From positions 1,550,001 through 1,614,000 of the forward strand of contig OY782667.1 of NCBI GenBank assembly GCA_963678135.1: DNA of 64,000 nt, read 5' to 3'. Shown here in pieces: positions 10,001 to 16,530 of this stretch (its first letter is position 1; every line of letters starts with the position of its first letter). Source of the DNA: JAHJKV01 sp963678135 (GTDB taxonomy: Bacteria > Desulfobacterota > Desulfovibrionia > Desulfovibrionales > Desulfovibrionaceae). Below the pieces are notes generated by a model. It was given only the letters and a program-made list of their open reading frames with translations. It was not told the origin of the DNA and ran no database searches. A program made the translations under genes and the position numbers.

Positions 10001-10739
10001 GGTGATTACGTTGTACAGTACAATCCCGTTCATCAAAGGCAAAAATATTCCCATGCTGATCCGCAATGACCTGAATTTCAATATGGCGAACTGAAGTCAG
10101 TAATTTTTCTACATATAAACTCGGGTTTCCAAAAGCTGCTTGAGCCTGTACTGAGGCCTTGGTAAAAGCAGCTTCAAGCTGATCTTCATCATACACTTCA
10201 TAAATACCACGGCCACCTCCGCCGCCTTCAGCCTTAAGCATAATCGGCAAACCAATTTCTTTGGCCAATCGACGCGCCTCAGGAACGTCTACAGCTTCCT
10301 CAGAACCCGGAACAACAGGCACCCCAAGCTGTTTTGCCAATTTTCGTACAGCAACCTTATTGCCCAAAGTTCGCATTGGGCCTGCCGGAGGGCCAATAAA
10401 AATAATGCCAGCTTTTTCACATTTTTCAGGAAAACTATCATCTTCGGCACCAAAACCCCAACCCGGATGAATAGCAATAACCCCACGTTGTTTTGCAAGT
10501 TTTACAATCCTATCGAGATCAAGATAGGCTCTGGAATCTTCCCCAAGAAGCAGCAGTTCCGTAGCACCAGAAGTAGCCGGTGAGGTTCTATCCACATCTG
10601 TTGCAGTCATGATAGATATTGCTTGAGACATCTCAGAAATACTGCGACAGATTCTGCGAGCCGGAATCCCTCTATTGGCTACCAAAATCGGCTTTTCACT
10701 CATTAAATCTAAGACTTCCTGAAACGTTTTCGCTTTCAT
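7038..10739 (-). CDS. pyc: Pyruvate carboxylase with C-terminal zinc ribbon
   Basis: Biotin-dependent carboxylation of pyruvate to oxaloacetate. The 1233-residue chain runs: biotin carboxylase domain (HPGWGFGAEDD, AEGGGGGRGIY, EVNTRLQVEHG); carboxyltransferase domain (FTDTTTRDITQS, GLKDMAGVCPP, HYHRHYTDG, HGMPGGATSSS); biotinyl domain with lysine near residue 1164 in ISIMKQEKAV; and a C-terminal zinc ribbon with CDAC and CPSC. Classical enzymes show HTHD, AMKM and no zinc ribbon, so this is a divergent lineage. The start at 10739 is preferred over ATG 10751 because of a weak GGA. The next gene upstream is biotin ligase, its likely modifying enzyme. Confidence 0.9.
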   Translation of the reverse strand: MKAKTFQEVLDLMSEKPILVANRGIPARRICRSISEMSQAISIMTATDVDRTSPATSGATELLLLGEDSRAYLDLDRIVKLAKQRGVIAIHPGWGFGAEDDSFPEKCEKAGIIFIGPPAGPMRTLGNKVAVRKLAKQLGVPVVPGSEEAVDVPEARRLAKEIGLPIMLKAEGGGGGRGIYEVYDEDQLEAAFTKASVQAQAAFGNPSLYVEKLLTSVRHIEIQVIADQHGNIFAFDERDCTVQRNHQKLIEITPSPWSGMTPELREQLKEYSRQLVREVGYYSLATVEFLVEADGTAYLIEVNTRLQVEHGITESRYGIDIVEEQIAIAFGAELRFNEENCKPFQHAMQVRVNFEDPQADFSPNAGQIKRYFAPGGNGVRLDSCIGEGYTFPAQYDSAAALVIAYGRSWEKIVLLMRRALREYVIGGVQTTIPLHRQILIQRDFLDCKYDTKFVDTHKDELLQYWDEGRDSFKLCRLMAEISAKGYNEFLQLGSYRGREDKRLGRFNFVKPTLANTDFEPRFKRGMDRDIILNRLREDREAGYIHFTDTTTRDITQSNSGNRLRLAEDRLIGPYLDKCGFFSLENGGGAHFHVAMLANMTYPFSEAAEWNCFAPDTLKQVLIRSTNVLGYKPQPKNVMRLTGEMICEHYEIIRCFDFLNHIENMRPFAELALASAKNIFEPALSMSWAPGFDVEYYLNVTHEILKMCADAAGISQKQATQQIILGLKDMAGVCPPRFMRELVSALRKQYPELVLHYHRHYTDGLFVPACGAAAEAGAHILDTAIGSTVRWYGQGDILATASYIEDEVQLKTHLDKEAIRATNFACKQIMPYYDRYVAPYFQGIDHDVVEHGMPGGATSSSQEGAMKQGYIHLLPYMLKYLAFARKIVRYHDVTPGSQITWNQSFLNVVGAFKRGGEKEVRRLLSIMEIVTQTKECDLTEHEQKARLDIYRDSNDAFRDLLLGKFGKLPLGWPADWVYESAFGKEWEKARNSRTETSPLTVLQDVNMDAERASLHEQIGREPSHEEFVLYLNHPADALKTIKQLREYGNPNNMPIDVWFEGLQAGEEVFFTGNCGKPHRFAILAIPEPDKKGVSDVRYIYDSERLSHQVQLAEAQAGIEDSLILADPDNEGHIASPSTGDLWVTHVSIGDVVKKGEEIFNISIMKQEKAVLAPKDGQVLRVLKTANFQQDKKMIPVQEGELIVEIGPLPQCCDACGEPIVVPNCKFCPSCGAKR

Positions 10740-10800
10740 CTTTTTTTCCATTTTATGATATTGATACAAAGGGCTTAAAAGGCAATCATTTGCCTACAAA

Positions 10801-11715
10801 TCATTTTGAAATACTACCTGAATACACTACTTGTTCCCCTTGCGTACCGTGAATACGCAAACCTCCGTCCGGAGCAAGACCCAAAAAAGTGACATGTTGC
10901 TCTACTATGCCATCATGCAAAATCCCTGTTTCCCCCATCCATAAAAGGCTGGGAGTGAGTTGCAACACAAAGTCTTGAGGAACAGTTTTTTCCAAGGTAA
11001 ATTCATACTCTTTTTTTATCCGTTTTACAAGAGCACTCCATATCCCTAATGGACGAGGAGTTTCATCCAAAAACATTATATTGCCCGCAGCAAAAGCATG
11101 ATTCGCACGCAATTGCTTTTGCTGTGGTGCAGCACATAAATTCAGCCCAAAGCCAACCACTACCTCCCCTGCCCTTTCTTCTACCAACAAGCCCCCTATT
11201 TTACGCCATTGACCATCCTGTTTTTGCAATAAATCATTCGGCCATTTCATGCTTACTGTAGCTCCTATTTCATTCAACGCAATGCGGATACAATGCCCTA
11301 AAAGCAAAGGGAGAAGACGATTCCACAAAATACGTTCAGCATTTTCAGAAAAAGGAAGCAAAAAAGAAACATACAGATTGCCGGGGGCAGATACCCATGA
11401 GCGTTGGAGTTGCCCGCGCCCATTTATTTGCTGAACAGTCGCCACTCCTGCCCATGGTAAAAGTAAATCCTCGTTAATAAGCCTAAATGCGCGGTTCATA
11501 GTCGAGTCACAGGTTTCAAAAATCAGCAGATCAATCTCAGCTTCTGTATGCAAAGACACAACATTCTTGCCCTCCAGCATAAAAGAATTTGGAGTAAGCA
11601 GCTCAAGGTTTTTGAGTTCTTTACGCCACGAGCTATGCCCAAAACCGGACTGCAATATATTTTCTTTACTTGGCAATATATAGTGAATACCGCGGATTTT
11701 AGATTGAACAGACAC
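10801..11715 (-). CDS. birA: Biotin-[acetyl-CoA-carboxylase] ligase (BirA, no DNA-binding domain)
   Basis: Attaches biotin to the acceptor lysine of biotin enzymes via biotinyl-AMP. Motifs: GRGQLQRSW (usual GRGRxGR), GNLYVSFLLP, KWPNDLL, KIGGLLVE and a C-terminal SH3-like part. The GTG at 11715 is chosen (304 residues): GGAG lies 10 nt upstream, and the longer frame to 11823 would run through a terminator. There is no N-terminal helix-turn-helix, so it is not a repressor of the E. coli type. It lies 61 bp upstream of the pyruvate carboxylase gene on the same strand, so the enzyme and its modifier may be co-expressed. Confidence 0.9.
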   Translation of the reverse strand: MSVQSKIRGIHYILPSKENILQSGFGHSSWRKELKNLELLTPNSFMLEGKNVVSLHTEAEIDLLIFETCDSTMNRAFRLINEDLLLPWAGVATVQQINGRGQLQRSWVSAPGNLYVSFLLPFSENAERILWNRLLPLLLGHCIRIALNEIGATVSMKWPNDLLQKQDGQWRKIGGLLVEERAGEVVVGFGLNLCAAPQQKQLRANHAFAAGNIMFLDETPRPLGIWSALVKRIKKEYEFTLEKTVPQDFVLQLTPSLLWMGETGILHDGIVEQHVTFLGLAPDGGLRIHGTQGEQVVYSGSISK

Positions 11716-11784
11716 AGTATATTCACTCCGTTTTTTACGCTTAAAAGATTCTTTGCTGCGTCCCCAACACAACAGTGACTCAAT

Positions 11785-11818
11785 AAAAAAACGGCCTGTT
11801 CCCAAAAGAAACAGGCCG
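11785..11818 (-). terminator. Terminator after the 57-residue membrane protein gene
   Basis: Perfect nine-base stem CGGCCTGTT / AACAGGCCG followed on the minus strand by seven T residues. It ends the transcript of the small gene at 11847-12020 and sets an upper limit for the birA start. Confidence 0.85.
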
Positions 11819-11846
11819 AACAAAAAGTTTTACTTTGTAAAAGATT

Positions 11847-12020
11847 TCAATGTTCTTCATCTCCGCGGACTTGCCACCACGATTTCACAGCAGTGTAAGC
11901 CATACCCACACCAATTACAGCTATAACGGCATAGAGCACACCAAAAAAGATGAAATGATCAGGCATCCACCAAGGAAGGTCTTGGGGGAGAGGACTATGT
12001 ACGGTTTCGCCATGTAACAT
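11847..12020 (-). CDS. 57-residue single-pass membrane protein, unknown
   Basis: Short gene with GGAGG 9 nt before its ATG and a strong terminator after it. The product starts MLHGETVHSPLPQDLPWWMP, has one membrane segment at about residues 23-46 (IFFGVLYAVIAVIGVGM) and a short charged tail ending GDEEH. It lies 18 bp downstream of the HU gene on the same strand, so the two are probably co-transcribed. I do not recognise the family. The aromatic PWWMP stretch just before the membrane helix is distinctive. Confidence 0.75.
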   Translation of the reverse strand: MLHGETVHSPLPQDLPWWMPDHFIFFGVLYAVIAVIGVGMAYTAVKSWWQVRGDEEH

Positions 12021-12038
12021 TATTCAATGCCTCCGAAA

Positions 12039-12311
12039 CTATTTTACAGCCTCTTTGAGCAGCTTGCCAGGACGGAATTTTACAACCTTAGATTCGGGAA
12101 TGTTGATAGCATCACCGGTACGAGGGTTACGTCCCACGCGGGCTTTGCGTGTCTCAACAGCAAATGTTCCAAATCCTGTCAGGGTTAATTTCCCTTCACT
12201 CACGAGAGTTTCTTCAACAGCATCCAACAAAGCATTGAGGGAACGCTCGGCATTGGCTTTAGTAAGATTAGCCTTTTCCGCAATTTTAACTACCAAATCA
12301 GCCTTCGTCAT
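12039..12311 (-). CDS. hup: HU-family DNA-binding protein
   Basis: Histone-like dimer that bends and compacts DNA. The 90-residue length is standard. The helical N-terminus MTKADLVVKIAEKANLTKA is followed by GFGTFAVETRKARVGRNPRTG, the beta-arm with the conserved proline that intercalates in DNA, and the C-terminal FRPGKLLKEAV. AGGAGGAAGGA precedes the ATG. The 247-bp region upstream is long and AT-rich and probably holds its promoter; I could not pick a clear one. Confidence 0.95.
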   Translation of the reverse strand: MTKADLVVKIAEKANLTKANAERSLNALLDAVEETLVSEGKLTLTGFGTFAVETRKARVGRNPRTGDAINIPESKVVKFRPGKLLKEAVK

Positions 12312-12558
12312 TTGTCCTTCCTCCTAATGAAAGTTAGTCGAAGCTCTTGCCGTTTTATGTGGTCCAGCCTAAACTGGATTTATTTTTCCACCTTCGGCTC
12401 TGCTTAAGCACTTAAATGATTATCTTGCCTCTGTCTAGCCTCTTCTTAAAAACAATTGCAAACAAATTCATTGTGAGCATCATTTTCAAGCCTCAGGCAT
12501 GCGTTAGGCACTGCTAAACAGGATTTTAGCTCGCAAGTCAATAGCAAATAGGAACAAT

Positions 12559-13374
12559 CTATGAAAAAAATTTTGCAAAAACAGCTGCAAAATCAATAAA
12601 ATTTTGAACACTCAGAGCTTCTGGACGTAAGGAGGGTAAAATACCTATCTCCCCTACTTCCTTAGCAAAAAGTTCCCAAGCATGTTCCTTAAATATATTT
12701 TTTAATTGCTTTCTTCGTTTTTGGAAACATAATTTCAAAATATCAGACAATGCCTTAGAATGTATGGGAGAAAGACAAGAATGCAAAGGACGGAAACATA
12801 GCACCGCAGAATTTACTTTTGGCTGAGGACGAAAGACAGTTGGAGGAACCTTAAAAAGATAATCAACTGTGCAAAAGGCTTGAACCCAAACAGATAGAGC
12901 ACCATATTGCCGTGAACCACTCGCAGCGCATAAACGTAACGCTACTTCATGCTGCACCATAAAAACAGCGCGTTCAAATCGCCGTGGTATGCTTACAATA
13001 TCCCAGATAAGGCGAGAGGCTATATTATACGGAAGATTTCCCACAAACTTAAGAGACTTTGTCTTAAGAGTCTCTGTTTGCACAGCATTCCAATCAAAAC
13101 TTAAAGCATCACCTTCAATAATTTGTACATCCGGATATTTACGAGCAAGTATGGCAGCTAAAGCTTTGTCTTTTTCTAAAACCTGCAATCCGTAGTGATC
13201 GCTTTGCACTAAAAATTCCGTCAATGCCCCGCGACCGGGGCCTATTTCCAAAATCAGATCATTTTCTGTGGGGGCAAGAGCAGCTACTATGCGCCGGCAA
13301 ATATTTTTATCTATCAAGAAATTTTGGCCAAGGCTTTTTTTGGCCGGGGCAAAATATTTTTCCGTTTCCTGCAT
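12559..13374 (-). CDS. rsmA: 16S rRNA dimethyladenosine transferase RsmA (KsgA)
   Basis: Dimethylates A1518 and A1519 of 16S rRNA in late 30S assembly. From ATG 13374 it has 271 residues and begins MQETEKYFAPAKKSLGQNF, just before the conserved SLGQNFLID. SAM motif LEIGPGRGALTEFL and the catalytic GNLPYNIASRL follow. A longer frame to 13446 adds a non-conserved hydrophobic stretch and was rejected. It is monocistronic on the minus strand, divergent from apt. Confidence 0.92.
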   Translation of the reverse strand: MQETEKYFAPAKKSLGQNFLIDKNICRRIVAALAPTENDLILEIGPGRGALTEFLVQSDHYGLQVLEKDKALAAILARKYPDVQIIEGDALSFDWNAVQTETLKTKSLKFVGNLPYNIASRLIWDIVSIPRRFERAVFMVQHEVALRLCAASGSRQYGALSVWVQAFCTVDYLFKVPPTVFRPQPKVNSAVLCFRPLHSCLSPIHSKALSDILKLCFQKRRKQLKNIFKEHAWELFAKEVGEIGILPSLRPEALSVQNFIDFAAVFAKFFS

Positions 13375-13474
13375 ATTTTGCAAGTACCCCAGCGCATTTT
13401 GCAAAGCAAGTATATTGACAGCAAACAAAAGCAATGTGTAGCACAAGTCTTATTCATGCTGATTGCATGATGTT

Positions 13475-13571
13475 CTGGACTTTCGTGGCTTAGGCGCAGG
13501 ATGACAAGAGGGGGGACAATATAGAATGAGCATGGAGCATTTACCCTAAAATTTATATGCGCTTGCCCTGC
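13475..13571 (-). repeat. Dispersed intergenic repeat, copy 1 (inverted)
   Basis: Read on the minus strand this stretch begins GCAGGGCAAGCGCATATAAA, then TTTTAGGGTAAAT and TCATCCTGCG. It matches the copy at 55435 almost block for block. It sits in the divergent gap between rsmA and apt and ends about 75 bp before the apt start. Confidence 0.7.
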
Positions 13572-13646
13572 AGTGAGCTGTAAAATATTGAGAATAGTTA
13601 TGAAAGTAGTTATGAGAAACAAGGCTTTTATGAGCAAGGAGAAAAT

Positions 13647-14159
13647 ATGAATATTCGAGAATATATCAGGGATATTCCTGATTATCCCAAGCCGGGCATT
13701 ACTTTTTTTGACATCACTCCACTCTTAAAAAGTCCACAATGTATGACTTTTGTTGTGGATGAACTGGCAAATCGCCTTGGCAACCGAGGGGCAAATAAAA
13801 TAATGGCTGCGGATGCTCGTGGCTTTCTTTTTGGTACGCCCTTAGCTCTAAAACTTGGGCTAGGGTTTATACCAGTGCGAAAACCTGGCAAATTGCCCTA
13901 TACCACTATTGAGGCCAGCTATGATCTGGAATACGGTTCAGATACATTGTGTATGCATATTGATGCTCTAAAAGCCGGAGATAAAGTTTTAATCATTGAT
14001 GATTTACTGGCCACCGGTGGCACATGCGGTGCTATGATTGACCTTGTGCAGAGGCAAAAGGCCGAAGTTGTAGGCATTGGTTTTGTGCTTGAACTTGGTG
14101 CATTAGATGGTGCGTCTCAACTGCGTGGCATTGAGCATGATGCCCTGATTACTTTGTAA
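13647..14159 (+). CDS. apt: Adenine phosphoribosyltransferase
   Basis: Converts adenine and PRPP to AMP. It is 170 residues, the usual length. IPVRKPGKLPY is the flexible loop and VLIIDDLLATGGTC the PRPP-binding motif. AAGGAG precedes the ATG. It is 11 bp upstream of the methylthioadenosine phosphorylase gene, so adenine released from methylthioadenosine is recaptured by the next enzyme in one operon. Confidence 0.95.
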   Translation: MNIREYIRDIPDYPKPGITFFDITPLLKSPQCMTFVVDELANRLGNRGANKIMAADARGFLFGTPLALKLGLGFIPVRKPGKLPYTTIEASYDLEYGSDTLCMHIDALKAGDKVLIIDDLLATGGTCGAMIDLVQRQKAEVVGIGFVLELGALDGASQLRGIEHDALITL

Positions 14160-14170
14160 AGGAATATTGT

Positions 14171-14917
14171 ATGCCAACGTTTGGAATCATAGGTGGCAGT
14201 GGGCTTGATAATCCAGATATTCTCGACAATCCGCATGATATTGAAGTTCAAACACCATATGGTCCTTTGACTTCTCCTTTGCGAGCTGGGACTATCAACA
14301 ATAAAAAAGTACTGCTCTGTGCCAGACATGGCCGTGAGCACACAGATCCCCCTTCGCAAGTACATTCCAGACGGAATATTTGGGCACTCAAAAATCAAGG
14401 CTGTGACCTGCTTATTGCCACCACTGCAGTTGGTTCTTTGCGAGAGGAAATAGAACGAGGGCATTTAGTTATTCTTGATCAGTTCATAGATTTTACCCGC
14501 AACCGCCCTCTGACTTTTATTAGCCAATTTGCTCCGCACCAGCCCCAGCATACTCCTATGGCCGAGCCCTTTGACGCGTCCCTGCGAAATGCACTTATCC
14601 AAGCATGTTCTGAGCTTGATATTCCTCATCACAAAACCGGAACAGTTATCACCATTGAAGGGCCTCGTTTTTCTACCAGAGCAGAATCGCTCATGTTTCG
14701 CGCTTGGGGTGCAGATGTGATCAATATGTCTCTTGCGCCGGAATGTATTTTGGCAAACGAGATAGGCCTGCCCTATGCTGCGGTGGCCATGAGTACAGAT
14801 TATGACTGCTGGAAACAGGATGAAGCACCGGTTACTTGGGAAGAAGTACTCAAAACCTTTGAGCAAAACGCCCAAAAAGTCACGGATTTACTCATTAAAG
14901 TCATTTCTTCAATGTGA
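14171..14917 (+). CDS. mtnP: S-methyl-5'-thioadenosine phosphorylase (MTAP)
   Basis: Phosphorolysis of methylthioadenosine to adenine and methylthioribose-1-phosphate. The 248-residue protein has GGSGL at the N-terminus, ARHGREH, TTAVGSLREE, EGPRFSTRAESLMFR and MSTDYDCWK. The last is characteristic of MTAP rather than of purine nucleoside phosphorylase, which usually has N in place of the first D. Its product is the substrate of MtnA, encoded separately at 33970-35019, so the first two salvage steps are present. No other mtn gene is in the window. Confidence 0.9.
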   Translation: MPTFGIIGGSGLDNPDILDNPHDIEVQTPYGPLTSPLRAGTINNKKVLLCARHGREHTDPPSQVHSRRNIWALKNQGCDLLIATTAVGSLREEIERGHLVILDQFIDFTRNRPLTFISQFAPHQPQHTPMAEPFDASLRNALIQACSELDIPHHKTGTVITIEGPRFSTRAESLMFRAWGADVINMSLAPECILANEIGLPYAAVAMSTDYDCWKQDEAPVTWEEVLKTFEQNAQKVTDLLIKVISSM

Positions 14918-15397
14918 AAAAGTATTTGTCTTCAATTGAGAAAAAGTACTTGCCTTCAAGGTAGAAGAGAAGAGAAGACTGGATTCTGCGACTTACGCGC
15001 AGAATCCAGTGCCTTTTTCTTTTGTCATTCTGCGGGAAATCGCGAAAGTCTAGTGCTTTTTTCTTTTGTCATTTCTGGCTTCGACAGACTCAGCCAGCGA
15101 GTTTTGCCCCCTATTATTGAGCATTCTCTCCCGTCATTCTGCGCGTAAGTCGTGAAAGTCCAGTGCCTTACACAGCGTAAAAGTTCTCCCCTCCTCCGTC
15201 ATTCTGCGCGTAAGTCGCAGAATCCAGTCTTCGCTTCCTTTTCGTCATTTTGAGATTCCGCACAGCATAGCAAATCTCGTTATCCATTAAAATTACCACC
15301 ACAATCGCATTGGACACTTTCCAACGAGTTCTCTGGGTATACGCTCATCTGAAAAAAAATCTCCCAGCCATTGCCATTACAATCAACATCCACTATC
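14918..15397 (+). repeat. Repeat cluster after mtnP (dispersed family, copy 2)
   Basis: A 480-bp stretch without a gene. It carries a 12-bp perfect hairpin CTGGATTCTGCG/CGCAGAATCCAG with a 7-nt loop (14979-15009) and at least three further degenerate copies of the GTCATTCTGCGCGTAAGTCG unit between 15024 and 15220. It ends about 120 bp before the first gene of the accessory pair. An open frame across it has no gene-like character. Confidence 0.75.
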
Positions 15398-15898
15398 ATG
15401 CAGAACGTGATTATCAATGCCCCTTCCATCACTATTCAGGATACACTGTATTTCCTGAAACAATATGATTGGATCGCTTCGTACTGCGGAGCAATCCTTA
15501 CTTTCGCAACTCTAATTATCGCTAGAGGGGCTCGTAAAGCCGCTCGTGAGGCAACAAAAAAAATTTTCTATATCGACGGAGTCAACACTCTCTCAAAAGT
15601 TGGAACCTTGCTTGATCAAGCACAAGAACACCAAAGATGCAACGACCTACATGTGGTTCCAGCAATATATTCACGTATTCAAAGCAATCTAGTTTCAGTG
15701 CGAGACTCTATTTTTAGCGAAGACGCAGAAACAACAACAACCCTGTCAGCAATATGCGAACAAATCAGAATTGCAAAAACAGAAGTAGAAAAAGCTATCT
15801 CTAATGAATCTAAATTGAATTATGTTTATATCAATAAAATAATCACATTAGAGGCAGAAAAGGTTAATGAAATACTCACAAAGCTAAAGAGAGGATAG
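15398..15898 (+). CDS. Membrane-anchored protein of unknown function (accessory pair, gene A)
   Basis: 166 residues from ATG 15398. One membrane segment lies near residues 23-43 (WIASYCGAILTFATLIIARG), followed by basic RKAAREATKK and a helical domain likely to form coiled coils. No catalytic motif is recognised. The gene is followed at once by gene B (15900), so the two are co-translated. It has no clear SD. Together with the flanking repeats it looks like an acquired two-gene cassette. Function unknown; I do not assign it to a defence or toxin family. Confidence 0.65.
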   Translation: MQNVIINAPSITIQDTLYFLKQYDWIASYCGAILTFATLIIARGARKAAREATKKIFYIDGVNTLSKVGTLLDQAQEHQRCNDLHVVPAIYSRIQSNLVSVRDSIFSEDAETTTTLSAICEQIRIAKTEVEKAISNESKLNYVYINKIITLEAEKVNEILTKLKRG

Positions 15899-15899
15899 A

Positions 15900-16253
15900 A
15901 TGGATACCGATGATAAAAAAATTATACTGCTAAAAAAACTTTTTGAAAAAACGAATCGTGGAACTATCGACTGGGAAAGTACTCCAGATCAAAATAAATA
16001 CCAAACAATGGTTGCAGACAATCTAATACAAATATCATTTGATAACTCTAGTCAGGTATTGGCCCATGTATCCCTATCCATATTAAATTGCTATGGAGCT
16101 CTCGTAGATGAATTTTCAGCAAATGATCATACTGCTCTTTACGAGGAACTTTTCTACCCACTGTTCAAAAAAGCACGAGACTATGCGAATGGCACAGAAC
16201 AAACTTTAACAGAGATTATCAATGCCCTTACCGAAGATGATGTCCCATTTTAG
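15900..16253 (+). CDS. Small acidic protein of unknown function (accessory pair, gene B)
   Basis: 117 residues starting one base after the stop of gene A; GAGAGG upstream lies inside gene A. The product is acidic and soluble, with KLFEKTNRGTIDWESTPD near the N-terminus and a C-terminal helix ending EDDVPF. The IDWESTPD portion recalls small uncharacterised proteins often found in mobile or accessory DNA, but I cannot name the family. Tight coupling with a membrane protein suggests a functional pair. Confidence 0.65.
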   Translation: MDTDDKKIILLKKLFEKTNRGTIDWESTPDQNKYQTMVADNLIQISFDNSSQVLAHVSLSILNCYGALVDEFSANDHTALYEELFYPLFKKARDYANGTEQTLTEIINALTEDDVPF

Positions 16254-16417
16254 AGTGTACAATAACTTTAGAACGCTAACAATTTGAAGGACTCATTAGG
16301 CGTTTGCTCAGCAATTCGCTACCATCTTCCTCTTAGAAAGTAACGTATCGAGATTGCTCGCTAATTTAATTACAATCAGGTATCATCCCTAAAAATTACC
16401 AATAAAATTTTCATATT

Positions 16418-16446
16418 TTGACTTGCAAATGATGAATTGATATTAT
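16418..16446 (+). promoter_or_regulatory. Sigma70-type promoter for the fused SucCD gene
   Basis: TTGACT and TATTAT separated by 17 bp. Transcription would start near 16453 and give a leader of about 80 nt before the ATG at 16531. A second TATAAT (about 16470) lies in the leader. The rest of the 277-bp gap shows nothing I can name. Confidence 0.6.
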
Positions 16447-16530
16447 TTCCATGTTTTTGAACGCAAGGCGTATAATTTTGTACAAAGCACAGCGAGTTAA
16501 GCTGAAGGAACTTTAACAAAGCGAGTAGAT

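Noticed and set aside
11716..11823. 36-codon N-terminal extension of birA
   Set aside because: It would be translated through the terminator hairpin of the upstream gene and has no homology-like features.
14936..15148. 70-codon frame after mtnP
   Set aside because: It lies across palindromic repeats, has no ribosome-binding site and no coding character.
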